A program made the translations under genes and the position numbers. 64,000 nucleotides of DNA from the NCBI GenBank assembly GCA_023055425.1, contig JALGPY010000009.1, positions 17,115,775-17,179,774 on the forward strand, written 5' to 3'. The notes below the pieces were generated by a model. The model searched no databases. It was given only the letters and a program-made list of their open reading frames with translations, and had not been told where the DNA came from. Below, one piece after another: positions 27,001-33,203 of this stretch (positions are counted from its first letter, which is position 1; each line of letters opens with the position of its first letter). Origin of the DNA: Linanthus parryae. Taxonomy: Eukaryota; Streptophyta; Magnoliopsida; Ericales; Polemoniaceae.

Positions 27001-28968
27001 GAATCACTGATTTAAACTCAATTAGACTAAACTAGTCACATCGGTGGAATACAGTTGGTGTTGAACCAGGGCCATTACATCGGGATCCAGAATTGGGATA
27101 CAGAGTTATTTTTCTTCCTTCAAAATTCATAAAGTGGGTCCACATCGTTTCAATAATGAACTGAATTGTAAGATTGGAATCAGTATTGTTCGAGTTAAGG
27201 CGAAAATTTTGAAGTCATTTTTGTTTAGTTTCAGAAATTAACTTGTTCATAAGGTTTCTTTAACATAATCACATATACTTGTATTATGGCACAGGTCCAA
27301 TAACTTTATAATTGCATTATTGATAAGCCAGCTACAATAATAACTCTATTGCATTCCTTCTCATTTCCATATTCATTTTTTGAGTTTGAGATTGCTGCTC
27401 CTCTTTATAATTAATAAGCGTACTAGTATAGCTATCACCTCAAATCCAGGTATAAAACATAAAGCACTAGCAGACAGAAAAAGTAAAGAGACTTTAGAAG
27501 TAGTAGCTAACCTCGGGGGTGCTGATCTCTGTAATTCTAGGTTCCTGAATGCGACGAAAGGGTAATGTCCCAACACCTTCCATACGCCGCTGCTGCACCT
27601 GAAAGCCAACACCTTCCATAAGTGTACTAGTATAGCTATCACCTCAAATCCAGGTATAAAACATAGAGCACTAGCAGACAGAAAAAGCAAAGAGACTTTA
27701 GAAGTAGTAGCTAACCTCGGGGTTGCTGATCTCTGTAATTCTATGTTCCTGATTGCGACGAAAGGGTAATGTCCCAACACCTTCCATACGCCGCTGCTGC
27801 GCCTGAAAACCAACTCTTTCTTCGAAGGACATCCCCGACCTCTCCTCAATCTGTCTACCTCCAGAATGCAGCAGGAGGGGCAATCTAGGCTCCAAAGGCA
27901 TTGGCGCCAAGGCCATTGGGTCCGGGAAGAAAGAGAGCTCCCCACCCATGCGCATTGCCTTTTCTCGTGCTAACATCTCTCTTTCCATCATTAGCTCCCT
28001 CCGTACTTCGTCTTCCAACCTCCGCTTCCGGATAATCTCCTCCGCAATAATCTCCTCTCTGATCCTCTCTTTCTCTAACTCCCGCTGATAGGCTTCGCGT
28101 GCATCACGAGGGTCTTGAAAGAAACTGACAGGAGGCACTGGACGACCATAATTGGGACCCGAATAGCCCGCTGAAAGAGAAAAAATGGATCAATCGAGTG
28201 ACAAAGAGAAAAAACAAAACTTAGAATCATCATAAGCCTACAATTGATCGACATTCTACGTACAACAAGAAATTGAGTATCTATCAGTGCATGAAATTGA
28301 CGAAACCTCATTTGGGGATTTCAATTTCTGAAAAGGTAATGGAGAATTCATGGGTTTTATGCACAAACATCAAAAAGCCAGCTCAGTAAAGCAGCTTACA
28401 TTTAAAATGAAAAAAAAAAATAAAAAATAAAAAACCCCAAAATTGAACAATTGAATGACAAAGAAAAGAAATCAAAACTTCGATTCATCATAAACCTACA
28501 ATTGATTAACATTTCGATATAAAATTGAGTATCTATCAGGGTATGCAGTTGATGAAACCACATTTGGGGGTTATAATTTTTGAACCGGCAATCGAAGAAC
28601 AGAGGGTCTTATACATAAACCTCGAAGCGCTTGCTCAGTGAAGTAGCTAATGATCGAAAGGCAAAAAATCAAAACCCCCAAATTGAACAACTGAATGACA
28701 GAGAAAAAAATCAAAAATTTCAAATCATATAGACAGCCTACAATTGATCAACATTTACGTTCGATATGAAATTGAGTATCTATCAGGGCATGCAATCAAT
28801 GAAACTTCACATTTGGGGGGTTTCAATTTTTGAAGAAGCAATCGGAGAGAGAAATGAGGGTTTGATGCACAAACCTCGAAGCGCCTGCTCGGTGAAGTAG
28901 CTGACGTTCGATGAGCGAGGGATGTAGTTCGAAGCATGCTCGTCGGTGGCACGAAAATTGAACTCCAT
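5167..28968 (-). CDS. U1/matrin-type C2H2 zinc-finger protein, whole gene (3 coding exons)
   Basis: Joining 28968-28875, 28170-27716 and 6027-5167 on the minus strand gives one uninterrupted 469-aa frame (94 + 455 + 861 nt, stop included). Each junction has GT/AG ends, and the second is phase 0. The protein starts MEFNFRATDEHASNY, has an Arg/Glu-rich coiled-coil-like helix (about residues 55-115), then two zinc fingers with identical CX2CX12HX5H spacing (first at about 223-245, second near 380-405). That spacing is the U1-C/matrin type, which binds RNA or double-stranded RNA. Three TPKGAE-type repeats and an acidic tail follow. A nuclear RNA-binding role is inferred. I recognise the architecture but not a named gene. 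Intron 2 is about 21.7 kb and full of transposons. Confidence 0.8.
6028..9759. other. Intron sequence without recognisable gene
   Basis: A long non-coding stretch. A homopolymer tract at about 6579-6632 (A-run, C-run, A-run) and a T-run at 9163-9178, flanked on both sides by the phrase acttgcctcttaac (9147 and 9186), are low-complexity or retroposition scars. Frames of 60-90 aa in this stretch look random in composition, so none is called. Confidence 0.4.
9760..10121. repeat. Tandem duplication, 181-bp period
   Basis: Two diverged copies lie head to tail (about 9760-9940 and 9941-10121). Each contains attttgaaattttggatctag (9789 and 9970), then aatgggtatt, tcctccaagtttgtgg and gtgactggtcaggtgtct. 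Substitutions and small indels separate the copies, so the duplication is not recent. No coding content. Confidence 0.8.
10359..10546. mobile_element. Degenerate Stowaway-like (Tc1/mariner) MITE
   Basis: The left end TACTCCCACCGTCCCA is the classic start of plant Stowaway-type MITEs. It is followed by AAAAAAAAGCCTCACTT, and the right end AAGTAAGACACTTGGTTC...GGACAGCGG is its imperfect inverted partner. The right terminus is degraded, so the end point is approximate and the TA target duplication is not verifiable. Confidence 0.5.
10738..11362. mobile_element. Foldback-like element with long terminal inverted repeats
   Basis: About 130-140 bp at the left (gggccgaaaataccaaaata, aataggctcgtttagaaacc, tttctaggcttaaagcc) recurs in inverted order and orientation at the right (11190-11350: ggttttaagcctagaaaccg, gtttctaaacgagcctattt, tttttcggcccaga). 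The arms are clearly related but diverged. The centre (about 10890-11185) is unrelated and carries no gene. No target duplication was identified, so the superfamily (Mutator-like is possible) is open. Confidence 0.65.
11363..13019. other. Intron sequence, no feature recognised
   Basis: Non-coding sequence of moderate AT content. The 153-aa open frame at 11427-11888 has no recognisable domain and no splice or promoter context, so it is not called a gene. Confidence 0.35.
13020..13370 (-). repeat. 3' LTR-like end of a decayed Ty3/gypsy element
   Basis: Blocks here (cctagggccag, ttacctaattcagaattga, aataaataatactg, gaaataacaaattcatg, gatgtgccagatcaaag, aacattagaacc) recur in the same order at 15655-15990. 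They lie immediately downstream, in minus sense, of a chromodomain, the expected place of a 3' LTR. A CACACA/poly-C tract (13181-13202) lies inside. Exact LTR ends are not visible. Confidence 0.5.
13371..13601 (-). pseudogene. Chromodomain of a Ty3/gypsy chromovirus integrase
   Basis: The minus-strand frame contains EYQRCLVKWKGRPYSDFWW followed by EEFYNLD, the chromodomain signature (Y-LVKWKG-W-EE) found at the integrase C terminus of plant chromoviruses. It is followed at once by LTR-like sequence and preceded by integrase remnants at 13960-14573, so gene order is preserved. The frame is isolated from the rest of pol by a MITE insertion and frameshifts. Confidence 0.75.
13699..13957. mobile_element. 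Stowaway-like MITE inserted in gypsy pol
   Basis: TACTACCTCTGTTTCTTT at the left and AGAAACAGAGTAAGTA at the right form terminal inverted repeats of the CTnCCTCnGTTTC type with TA at the ends. The interior also shows inverted similarity (actgggtcacttcccggtgattt against aaatcaccgagtctaagtgacc). About 259 bp, non-coding. It separates the gypsy chromodomain from the integrase core, so it is younger than that element. Confidence 0.7.
13960..14573 (-). pseudogene. Ty3/gypsy integrase, degraded
   Basis: Read on the minus strand, 14573-14331 contains DFHPQRDGRT and then VGEHTANWGEVLPIAEFAYNN, the conserved C-terminal end of the gypsy integrase core (FHPQTDGQTE...W...LP..EFAYNN). Further on (about 14130-13970) a frame with stops contains RPERYRTNRFKML, RPAGPFTALKKIS and NAYVELL, the linker between core and chromodomain. 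Stops and frameshifts make it a pseudogene. Together with the chromodomain it defines one minus-strand chromovirus 3' half. Confidence 0.8.
14600..15110 (-). pseudogene. LINE reverse transcriptase C-terminal zinc-binding region
   Basis: The minus-strand frame 15076-14822 contains CVMCYCDEETVSHLFLHCP followed by ARSLWE and IAPLCIIWKIWRERNH. This is the C-x2-C-x8-H-x4-C zinc-binding domain found just after the reverse transcriptase in plant LINEs (zf-RVT). A shifted frame (14993-14778) continues towards the 3' end. Only the terminal part remains, as is usual for 5'-truncated LINE insertions, and it lies within gypsy-derived sequence. Limits are approximate. Confidence 0.75.
15149..15611. mobile_element. 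Non-autonomous hAT-like element A, 463 bp (CTATGTTGCAC family)
   Basis: Termini CTATGTAGCACGAGTGCGG and CACCCGTGCAACATAG are inverted repeats, and both flanks carry the perfect 8-bp repeat GTGAACTC (15141-15148, 15612-15619). Subterminal regions are arrays of GTGCGGGTGC on the left and GCACCC on the right. An 8-bp duplication fits hAT. The interior is AT-rich and non-coding. A second member lies at 18552-19362. Confidence 0.85.
15655..16145 (-). repeat. Second copy of the gypsy 3'-end/LTR segment
   Basis: This segment is collinear with 13020-13420 but more diverged: ctggcacctagggttagg, cttacctaattcggacttga, agaataaataactg, gaaacaacaaactc, gatgtgccagatcaaaa, acattagaatccc, cttggagaggttgtttgcatgctccatcac. 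Because it includes internal as well as LTR sequence, it is a second element end rather than the 5' LTR of the same element. No intact frame. Confidence 0.55.
16562..17723 (-). mobile_element. Deleted Ty3/gypsy element with two LTR remnants
   Basis: Two related segments, 16740-16866 and 17605-17723, share cccttttattcacgttcata, ttgttccaggaacc, cattttgtcctt, ttcactcaagtccctt and end, in minus sense, at TGATAGAG. They are the starts of the 3' and 5' LTRs. Between them, minus sense, lie a gag-like start (17480-17360: FCELRTEIMAWLGEDTK) and a pol end (17048-16862) finishing LEDMVALKGGGND, the typical tail of chromovirus pol just before the LTR. Most of gag-pol has been lost by internal deletion. 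Confidence 0.6.
17895..18161. mobile_element. Stowaway-like MITE, about 265 bp
   Basis: Left end TACTTCCTCCATCCCACAAA and right end TTTTGTGGAGCAGAGGGAGC are inverted repeats matching the CTCCCTCCGTCCCAnAA signature of plant Tc1/mariner-derived MITEs. The inner portions also pair (aattgtccatc against atagagaac, weakly). Non-coding. The right TA has decayed. Confidence 0.75.
18552..19362. mobile_element. Non-autonomous hAT-like element B, 811 bp (CTATGTTGCAC family)
   Basis: Starts CTATGTTGCACAGGTGCGG and ends CCGCACCTATGCAACATAG, inverted copies of each other and of element A. The flanks carry the perfect 8-bp repeat AATGGAAG (18544-18551, 19363-19370). Subterminal GGTGCGG/CCGCACC arrays are present on both sides. 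The interior holds (AC)n and (TA)n tracts (18633-18651, 18690-18710), a GAGA-rich block (about 18976-19040) and no recognisable gene. Confidence 0.88.
19363..22019. other. Intron sequence, no feature recognised
   Basis: No transposon end, conserved domain or strong repeat was found apart from short local duplications such as gaaaaactccca (21219 and 21259) and aatagagatagga (21581 and 21605). Confidence 0.35.
22020..22409. mobile_element. MITE-like element with about 100-bp inverted repeats
   Basis: The left arm (about 22022-22120) contains ctttttagcc-like start, attggattatatctaacccc, ctgggccaaatgatttcaaa and tacttctattttttgactaa. The right arm (22290-22409), read inverted, contains cttttagacctttggatgat, tttttaacccttg, ctgggaccacaatcatttaa and tgcttctatgtttaactaaa in the same order. 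The two arms are about 100 bp each, enclosing about 170 bp. No target duplication is clear and the superfamily is not assigned. Confidence 0.6.
22410..23279. other. Intron sequence, no gene; short 15-bp direct repeat
   Basis: Only a short direct repeat gtgcattcagacggt-type (22791-22820) stands out. No coding frame or transposon end is supported. Confidence 0.35.
23280..24040. repeat. Imperfect tandem duplication, about 0.4 kb unit
   Basis: Segment 23285-23620 recurs, strongly diverged, at 23715-24040. Shared landmarks in order are acggtatgcata, ggccCAGGttc/ggccaggttt, aatgaatggcc, ttcccagcaaatc/ttcccgctaatcag, taatctaacc and ttagcttttc. Non-coding. Confidence 0.65.
24045..24298. repeat. Tandem duplication, 127-bp period
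   Basis: Two closely similar copies start gatcaaaattgttcttcatt (24045) and gatcaaaatcgttcttcatt (24172). Both contain ttatccccaacttttgttac, ctatctagttgatgaatgcg and an A-run followed by gcttgttg/gctcgttg. Non-coding. Confidence 0.85.
24299..27419. other. Intron sequence, no feature recognised
   Basis: About 3.1 kb without recognisable gene or transposon end. A local repeat (taatctgagtgtgtga at 26048 and 26071) is present. Open frames of 60-90 aa here show no domain. Confidence 0.35.
27420..27827 (-). repeat. 204-bp tandem duplication covering the end of exon 2 and its donor
   Basis: Copy A (27420-27623) and copy B (27624-27827) both run gtactagtatagctatcacc, ctcaaatccaggtataaaac, tttagaagtagtagctaacc, then the exon tail up to ccatacgccgctgctgc. 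Copy B is the genuine exon 2 end plus the start of intron 2. Copy A lies wholly inside intron 2 and ends with a fragment of another repeat of accttccata. Confidence 0.9.
27512..27598 (-). CDS. Candidate duplicated cassette exon (29 codons, in frame)
   Basis: In duplication copy A the stretch 27598-27512 (minus) is bounded by an acceptor GGCTTTCAG and a donor GAG|GTTAGC, both phase 0. It is 87 nt long with no stop. It encodes VQQRRMEGVGTLPFRR... up to ...ITEISTPE, differing from the genuine exon 2 tail by a few residues (for example I for N and P for H in the R-R-x-Q-E-x segment). Inclusion between exon 2 and exon 3 would add 29 aa without breaking the frame. Whether it is ever spliced in cannot be seen from DNA. 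Confidence 0.4.
27716..28170 (-). CDS. Zinc-finger protein, exon 2
   Basis: Acceptor CTCTTTCAG|CGGGC at 28171/28170 and donor GAG|GTTAGC at 27716/27715 on the minus strand. The exon encodes residues 32-183: GYSGPNYGRP, FFQDPRDAREAYQRELEKER, a long charged helix rich in EE/RR/EI repeats ending at REKAMRM, then a Pro/Met/Leu-rich segment (PMALAPMPLEPRLPLLL) and ERSGMSFEERVGF. The charged segment is probably a coiled coil. A frame continues into intron 2 up to SYYF but those codons are intronic. Confidence 0.85.
28226..28905 (-). repeat. Three tandem repeats (about 250 bp each) of the exon 1 end and intron 1
   Basis: The unit ctacaattgat...cattt, ttgagtatctatcagg, atttgggg...tttcaattt, then cacaaacctcgaagcgcctg, recurs at 28238, 28496 and 28738. 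The third unit contains the genuine exon 1 end and donor (28875). The middle unit still encodes SYFTEQALR followed by GTTTATG (donor-like at 28620). The first is more decayed. Intron 1 therefore grew by tandem duplication of the exon-intron boundary. Confidence 0.85.
28875..28968 (-). CDS. Zinc-finger protein, exon 1
   Basis: ATG at 28968-28966 (minus), donor CTTCGAG|GTTTGTG at 28875/28874; 94 nt, phase 1. It encodes MEFNFRATDEHASNYIPRSS then NVSYFTEQALR. Splicing to exon 2 restores the frame (ALR-A-GYSGP). Upstream lies a CT-rich (minus) leader with long GA/CT repeats at 28979-29016, typical of plant 5' UTRs. Confidence 0.85.
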
Positions 28969-29029
28969 GGCCAGATACAGAGAGAGAGAGACAGCGAGCG
29001 AGAGAGAGAGAGTGGTGATTGTAGAGTGA

Positions 29030-29145
29030 GGGCTTTCTGCAAGAAGTTAATGTGTACAAGACCTGTGTGCTTACGCGCACCGGAGTGGAGTGGAGATGTG
29101 TCTTAAAGCGACCGACACGTGGGTAGATATCATTGGCTGTTTGAT
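29030..29145 (-). promoter_or_regulatory. Promoter region of the zinc-finger gene with G-box
   Basis: A CACGTG palindrome at 29116-29121, in minus-strand context CCCACGTGTCGG, is a G-box/ABRE core recognised by plant bZIP and bHLH factors. A CCAAT box (minus) lies at about 29132-29136. Both sit 150-170 bp upstream of the ATG. Function is inferred from motif and position only. Confidence 0.4.
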
Positions 29146-29448
29146 TTCTGGTCTCCGTTGACGGAGACGTTAGATTTGGAGCACAGTAGTTTGCGCCTCT
29201 GCCCAGAAACCGTGCTGCATTGTGAAGGTACGCTTGGACTGATAGCGACGAGTAATTATTGCTTGCTCCAAGAGCAAATATGACATGGTGTTCTAAGCAA
29301 TACACTAGTGGACACGTCAGAAACATGTAGGAATTACTCTTTTATTATGGAGAAAATACATTTATGCCGCCCTTCTGTTAGAATTTGTTAATGGAGAATA
29401 TTTGTGACCATTTAACCCTTACGAATTGTGGACAAACTAGCAATTGAC

Positions 29449-29520
29449 CCGTGCCGCAGGGCGCTTATAATATATCACTTGACTCACTCGTAGTCGTAGG
29501 ACAATTATAAAATATATATT
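29449..29520 (-). mobile_element. 3' end of a minus-strand Helitron
   Basis: On the minus strand the segment reads GCGCCCTGCGGCACGGGTC, then AATTG, then CTAG|T. A GC-rich imperfect hairpin a few nt before CTAG, followed by a host T, is the Helitron 3' signature. The body to the right is AT-rich. Its 5' end was not found; it must lie within about 430 bp if it ends before the larger Helitron at 29884. Confidence 0.5.
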
Positions 29521-29643
29521 ATTTGACATATTTTATTCTTTCAAATAAATTTTGATAATAAATTTATACAAAGTTATTTTGTTTATGTCAATAGACTATT
29601 AATAATTAATTATATAATGCATGATCTTGTAGATCTAAGGACT

Positions 29644-29771
29644 AAGATACATTTTAAAAGCAGCTAGGGTGGTAGCTCAAGTGATAAGCGTTGGAAGCCC
29701 CTGCATGAGGTCACGGGTTCAAGCCCCGTTGATGACAAAACAATTTTTCAAGAAAAAGATACATTTTAAAA
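29644..29771 (+). mobile_element. Short tRNA-derived SINE with perfect 16-bp target duplication
   Basis: A 96-bp insert (29660-29755) is flanked by two perfect copies of AAGATACATTTTAAAA (29644-29659 and 29756-29771). The insert carries an A-box-like GGTGGTAGCTCAAGTGATAA and a B-box-like GGTCACGGGTTCAAGCCCC, the two internal RNA polymerase III promoter parts of tRNA genes, and ends in a short T-run/A-rich tail. It cannot fold as a full tRNA because the acceptor halves do not pair. Long target duplications and pol III boxes define a SINE mobilised by a LINE. Confidence 0.85.
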
Positions 29772-30341
29772 AAGTTACCAAGATAAAACGGGATTTGAAA
29801 TAGTTAGTTAGATGAAAGAGAGATTTTAAGATATAATAGTATCTTATCATTTATACGTTTTAACTAATTATCTTTTTTGATAATCATACTACCTAATATA
29901 AAAGAAGATATGGCCTTTTGCCAACTAGGATTTTTTCACACTGTGTACCAATGGTTCCTTTGCATGTGTGTTTGCCCACAATGTCTACCAATGGTAGCTT
30001 GCCACCTCAGGAATTGCAAGTGAAGTTTGTAGCAAATGTCTGTACTGTCCCTGTGTTGGATTATAATTTACTGGACCACCCAGGGCTGAGTAATGTAATT
30101 GTGTTGTTTGAGTTGGATTCACATGTAAAATTGAGGAAGAAAATTAGCTTCTCGCAGCAGTCGTTTTTGCCCCTGCTGCTTCTCCGTTTTTTCAGTGCTG
30201 AATAGAGTGAGTGGCAGTAGTAGTACCATCGTCTTCTTCCTACGCACTCTGCCCTCAATCGGTCTTGGCGGTCATTGGTGGAAGCACAACCGCCTTCGGT
30301 TGCTTGGAGCCGAAGTAGATCTATTGTTTGCTCCTCAACTG

Positions 30342-30374
30342 TGACGTCAACCTCTGCTTCGGACTATCCACGTG
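30342..30374 (+). promoter_or_regulatory. bZIP-type palindromes upstream of the Helitron genes
   Basis: TGACGTCA at 30342-30349 and CACGTG at 30369-30374 are two classic plant bZIP palindromes (C-box and G-box) within 33 bp, lying in the Helitron 5' region before the first genes. An intron-like acceptor and pyrimidine-rich leader follow. Regulatory use is inferred. Confidence 0.35.
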
Positions 30375-31345
30375 TCGTTGCTTCCTCTTTGGTATAATTA
30401 CACGATGTCTGGGTTCTTTCATCGGTTGTTTGGTTTGATCTCTTCTCTAGTATGTGCAAGCCTCTCTCTTGACTTCGTATGAATTTATGTTCCTTTTTTT
30501 ATTATTTTTTTTTCTTTCCCCCCCCCCCCTTTGGGGGTTGAATTTATGAGCTTGCATGTTTAGATCGTTTAGAGTTTGCAGCTCCTTCATTGTGTTGACT
30601 GTCTAAAGTTCATTAAATGTTCGGTCTGCCGTAATATAAGGTTTGGTATGGAGGTTTGGTGTTCTGAAATGCTGATGATTTGGTTCCTCTTGTGTACATA
30701 ACTGTGTGAATGCATTTTCTTCCTCCCTGCAACAACTCTTAAATTCTGAAGGATCAGAAATGCACCTGTATATTTGTAACATTTGTGAGTATTTTGAGCT
30801 GTTTGTTGTAAACTTTTGTAGTATGTGCTTCCAAATGGATATAGAATATTTGAATTTTTGTAGTGCGTCTACATTACGGGTAATTTACTTACTAACAATT
30901 CAAGAACACCATGTTACTAATACTTCAGACCACGTTTCTCTTCCTTTTTTTTAAAAAAAAATTGGGATGAGTTTCAGCATAGGGACCATATTTAGTAATA
31001 CTTGAGGTGTACAATGTCAACTTACTTGATTAATAGTATCATGGACCTCTTACATGCTCCATGATGAGGAATGCAGGATTGCATTTGTACGTTCGGTTGT
31101 ATTGGCTACTTAAGCCATCTGAAGTATGCAATTGTATGTTTGTTACAGTCCTGACGATTTTTTCATGTTTTAATTTCACTGAGTTATCTATTTCAGTTGG
31201 TTTGTGGACTTACCTATGTGCTGTTTGTCGTGACAAGTTCATCACACTGGATTTCAGATTGTTGACTGTTTTTCGGGTAAGATCATTAGATCAATGTTGT
31301 GACGTATGACATGATTGAAATTGAGGCATGGTCTAATTTGGTTTC
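30375..31345 (+). other. Helitron 5' leader, no coding gene
   Basis: T-rich sequence with intron-like donors and acceptors and a T/C homopolymer patch (30489-30535). It resembles the multi-intron untranslated leader of a plant gene. Open frames of 60-95 aa have no domain. Confidence 0.35.
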
Positions 31346-33035
31346 TGATAACTCTATATTAGAGTTATATTTCTTCTACATTTGTGTACCGTTTTGTGTA
31401 GTTTCCGGGTTGAATATATTAGAAATACACTATGAACTTGAGGAAATTGGATAAGTTTAGCTTTGAGTGATAAATTATTAATCCGGGCGTTTTTCACATT
31501 ATTTACATTTATTTTGTCACTTTTGATCGCACGGGGTGTTTTCGTGTTGTGTTGGACAGGAAACGGAGCTCATGGATCAAGAGGAGGAGGAAAACGAACT
31601 TCGGAACATATGCGGAAGCTTGGGAGAGAAAGAAATTGGAAGAAAAGAGGACAAAGATGGAAAAAGGGGGTCAAAGTGTCATTTTAGAAAGTTTGAAGTG
31701 TAGGATCAAAAGTTGATCCTAGGATCAAAGCAGATCGCACGATCAACTTTCGTGATCGTACGATCTGCTAGGGGAGAACTCACTGACTTATAGGATCAAG
31801 TAGCAGATCATACGACCAAGTAGCAGATCGCACGATCAAGTAGCAGATCGTACGATCTGCTAGCAGACCCAGCAACGCACGGGGGAAAAGCCAGAAATTA
31901 GGGTTATTAATTAATATTTCTTGATTATTAATTATTATACCCTAAGTGAAGATAAAAAGGGGACATAAAACAAAAGAAAAGGGGAGACACGTGAGAGAGG
32001 AGCAACGTGAAGAAGAGACGGACGCAAGGAGAAGAGAAGGAGGACTACTCCTCCATTGAAGCTCTAAGTTGATTTATTCTTCTTCTCTCTCAATCTTTCT
32101 ATGGAGAAACTAGTAAGTCTTGTTTGGTTTATTAGTATTAGCTAGACGTTTTGCTAGGCATCTCTTGAGAGCCTAGGGTTTATGTAAACGATGATCTTTT
32201 TCCGGATTTGATCTTTGCTTCATGATTTCTTGATTTCTTCTTTTGAATCAATTCTAGTTTCTTGTTTATATTAGTAATCCTAATTGAGTGACACGATTGG
32301 GAGATAAACTAGGGTTCAAGAACTAGGGTTTGTTCAATAGTTGATTCATGCTTAAAGTTATCAATATTTTAATTCAATTGTTCATAATCTATGCTTAATT
32401 CTTAATGGGGATGGAGTAATTAACCGGAACCATTAGTTGGCTAGTGAGGTGCACGACAGTGACTTTAAATAGCTTGGATGAGATATGAGCATCAATCCCG
32501 TATCACTGAGACTGAGAAGAGACGTGTTAGGATTGGCTAGTGTGGGTAGATTCGGTAGGTGAAATTCGACTGTTTCGTGCAACGGTGGACCGACAGGACC
32601 CGTTTTCGTGCATGTCGTTAGCCTACTAGAACGGACCGATAGAAACAAGAGACCGATAGGAGATTGTAGTCTACCGTGAAGTAGAATGACTTGAGACCGA
32701 TAGGAGATAGTCAGCGCTGTTACCCGGCTTAGTTAGAATAGGGTTAACGTGTTGCTCAGATAATCCGAAAATCGTCTACAACCCAAGGTGATCTAGAGAT
32801 TGCCTAGTTTCTCCAAACTTATTTTTTTAAATATAAAAAAATACAAAAATATTAGCTTAATTGTTATTTTAATTTATAAATCAATCAAACCCTTCCTCTT
32901 GTACCGTACTCTAAATTAAGTAACTAATTAGATAATCTCAAGCTTGTCCTCGTGGGATCGATAACTCGGGGTTGAAATACCACCCCTATATTACTTGACC
33001 GTGCACTTGCGCATACGCGTTAAGAATCCGCGTCA
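31346..33035 (+). repeat. 5' LTR, 1690 bp
   Basis: TG...CA ends, 6 nt before the primer site. Near its middle (about 31700-31865) lies a cluster of GATC-centred inverted motifs such as agcagatcgtacgatctgct. The terminal sequence TGATAACTCTATATTAGAGTTA itself contains an inverted repeat (taactctatattagagtta). Confidence 0.93.
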
Positions 33036-33041
33036 AGTTTT

Positions 33042-33059
33042 TGGCGCCGTTGCCGGGGA
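33042..33059 (+). other. Primer-binding site complementary to tRNA-Asp
   Basis: TGGCGCCGTTGCCGGGGA is an exact 18-nt complement of the 3' end of plant tRNA-Asp, the primer commonly used by Athila/Tat-type elements. Confidence 0.9.
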
Positions 33060-33203
33060 CAGCAGTAGATTATTTAGTTAGGAGTTAGTTTAGAATACTT
33101 TTATTTCAGTTTGGTTTTAATATTTTATTCTATATCTCTGTGCTTCACGGGTGTCTTGTGAGTCTGTTTCTCAGGAACGCAGGAAGCAAGAGACAATATA
33201 AGC

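Larger units (their letters stand above)
6028..27715 (-). other. Giant intron 2 (about 21.7 kb) of the zinc-finger gene
   Basis: Donor GAG|GTTAGC at 27715 and acceptor TTGCAG| at 6028 bound this intron. Its length comes from insertions, listed separately: two gypsy regions, a LINE, three Stowaway-like MITEs, two related hAT MITEs, two long-inverted-repeat elements and tandem duplications. Most recognisable autonomous fragments lie on the same (minus) strand as the gene. I found no further exon-like coding block matching the gene except the duplicated piece at 27512-27598. Confidence 0.65.

Noticed and set aside
27373..27945. 190-aa minus frame covering both duplication copies
   Set aside because: It is in the wrong frame relative to the gene and only stays open because the same sequence occurs twice.
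29660..29755. Genuine tRNA gene
   Set aside because: A- and B-box-like motifs are present but the acceptor stem does not pair, and perfect 16-bp flanking duplications show a SINE insertion.
29918..30205. 95-aa frame at the Helitron 5' end
   Set aside because: Starts at a non-ATG codon and lacks any conserved feature; it overlaps the terminal sequence of the element.
31463..31687. 74-aa frame found identically in both LTRs (also 36788-37012)
   Set aside because: Duplicate simply because it lies in the LTRs; starts at a non-ATG codon and shows no domain.
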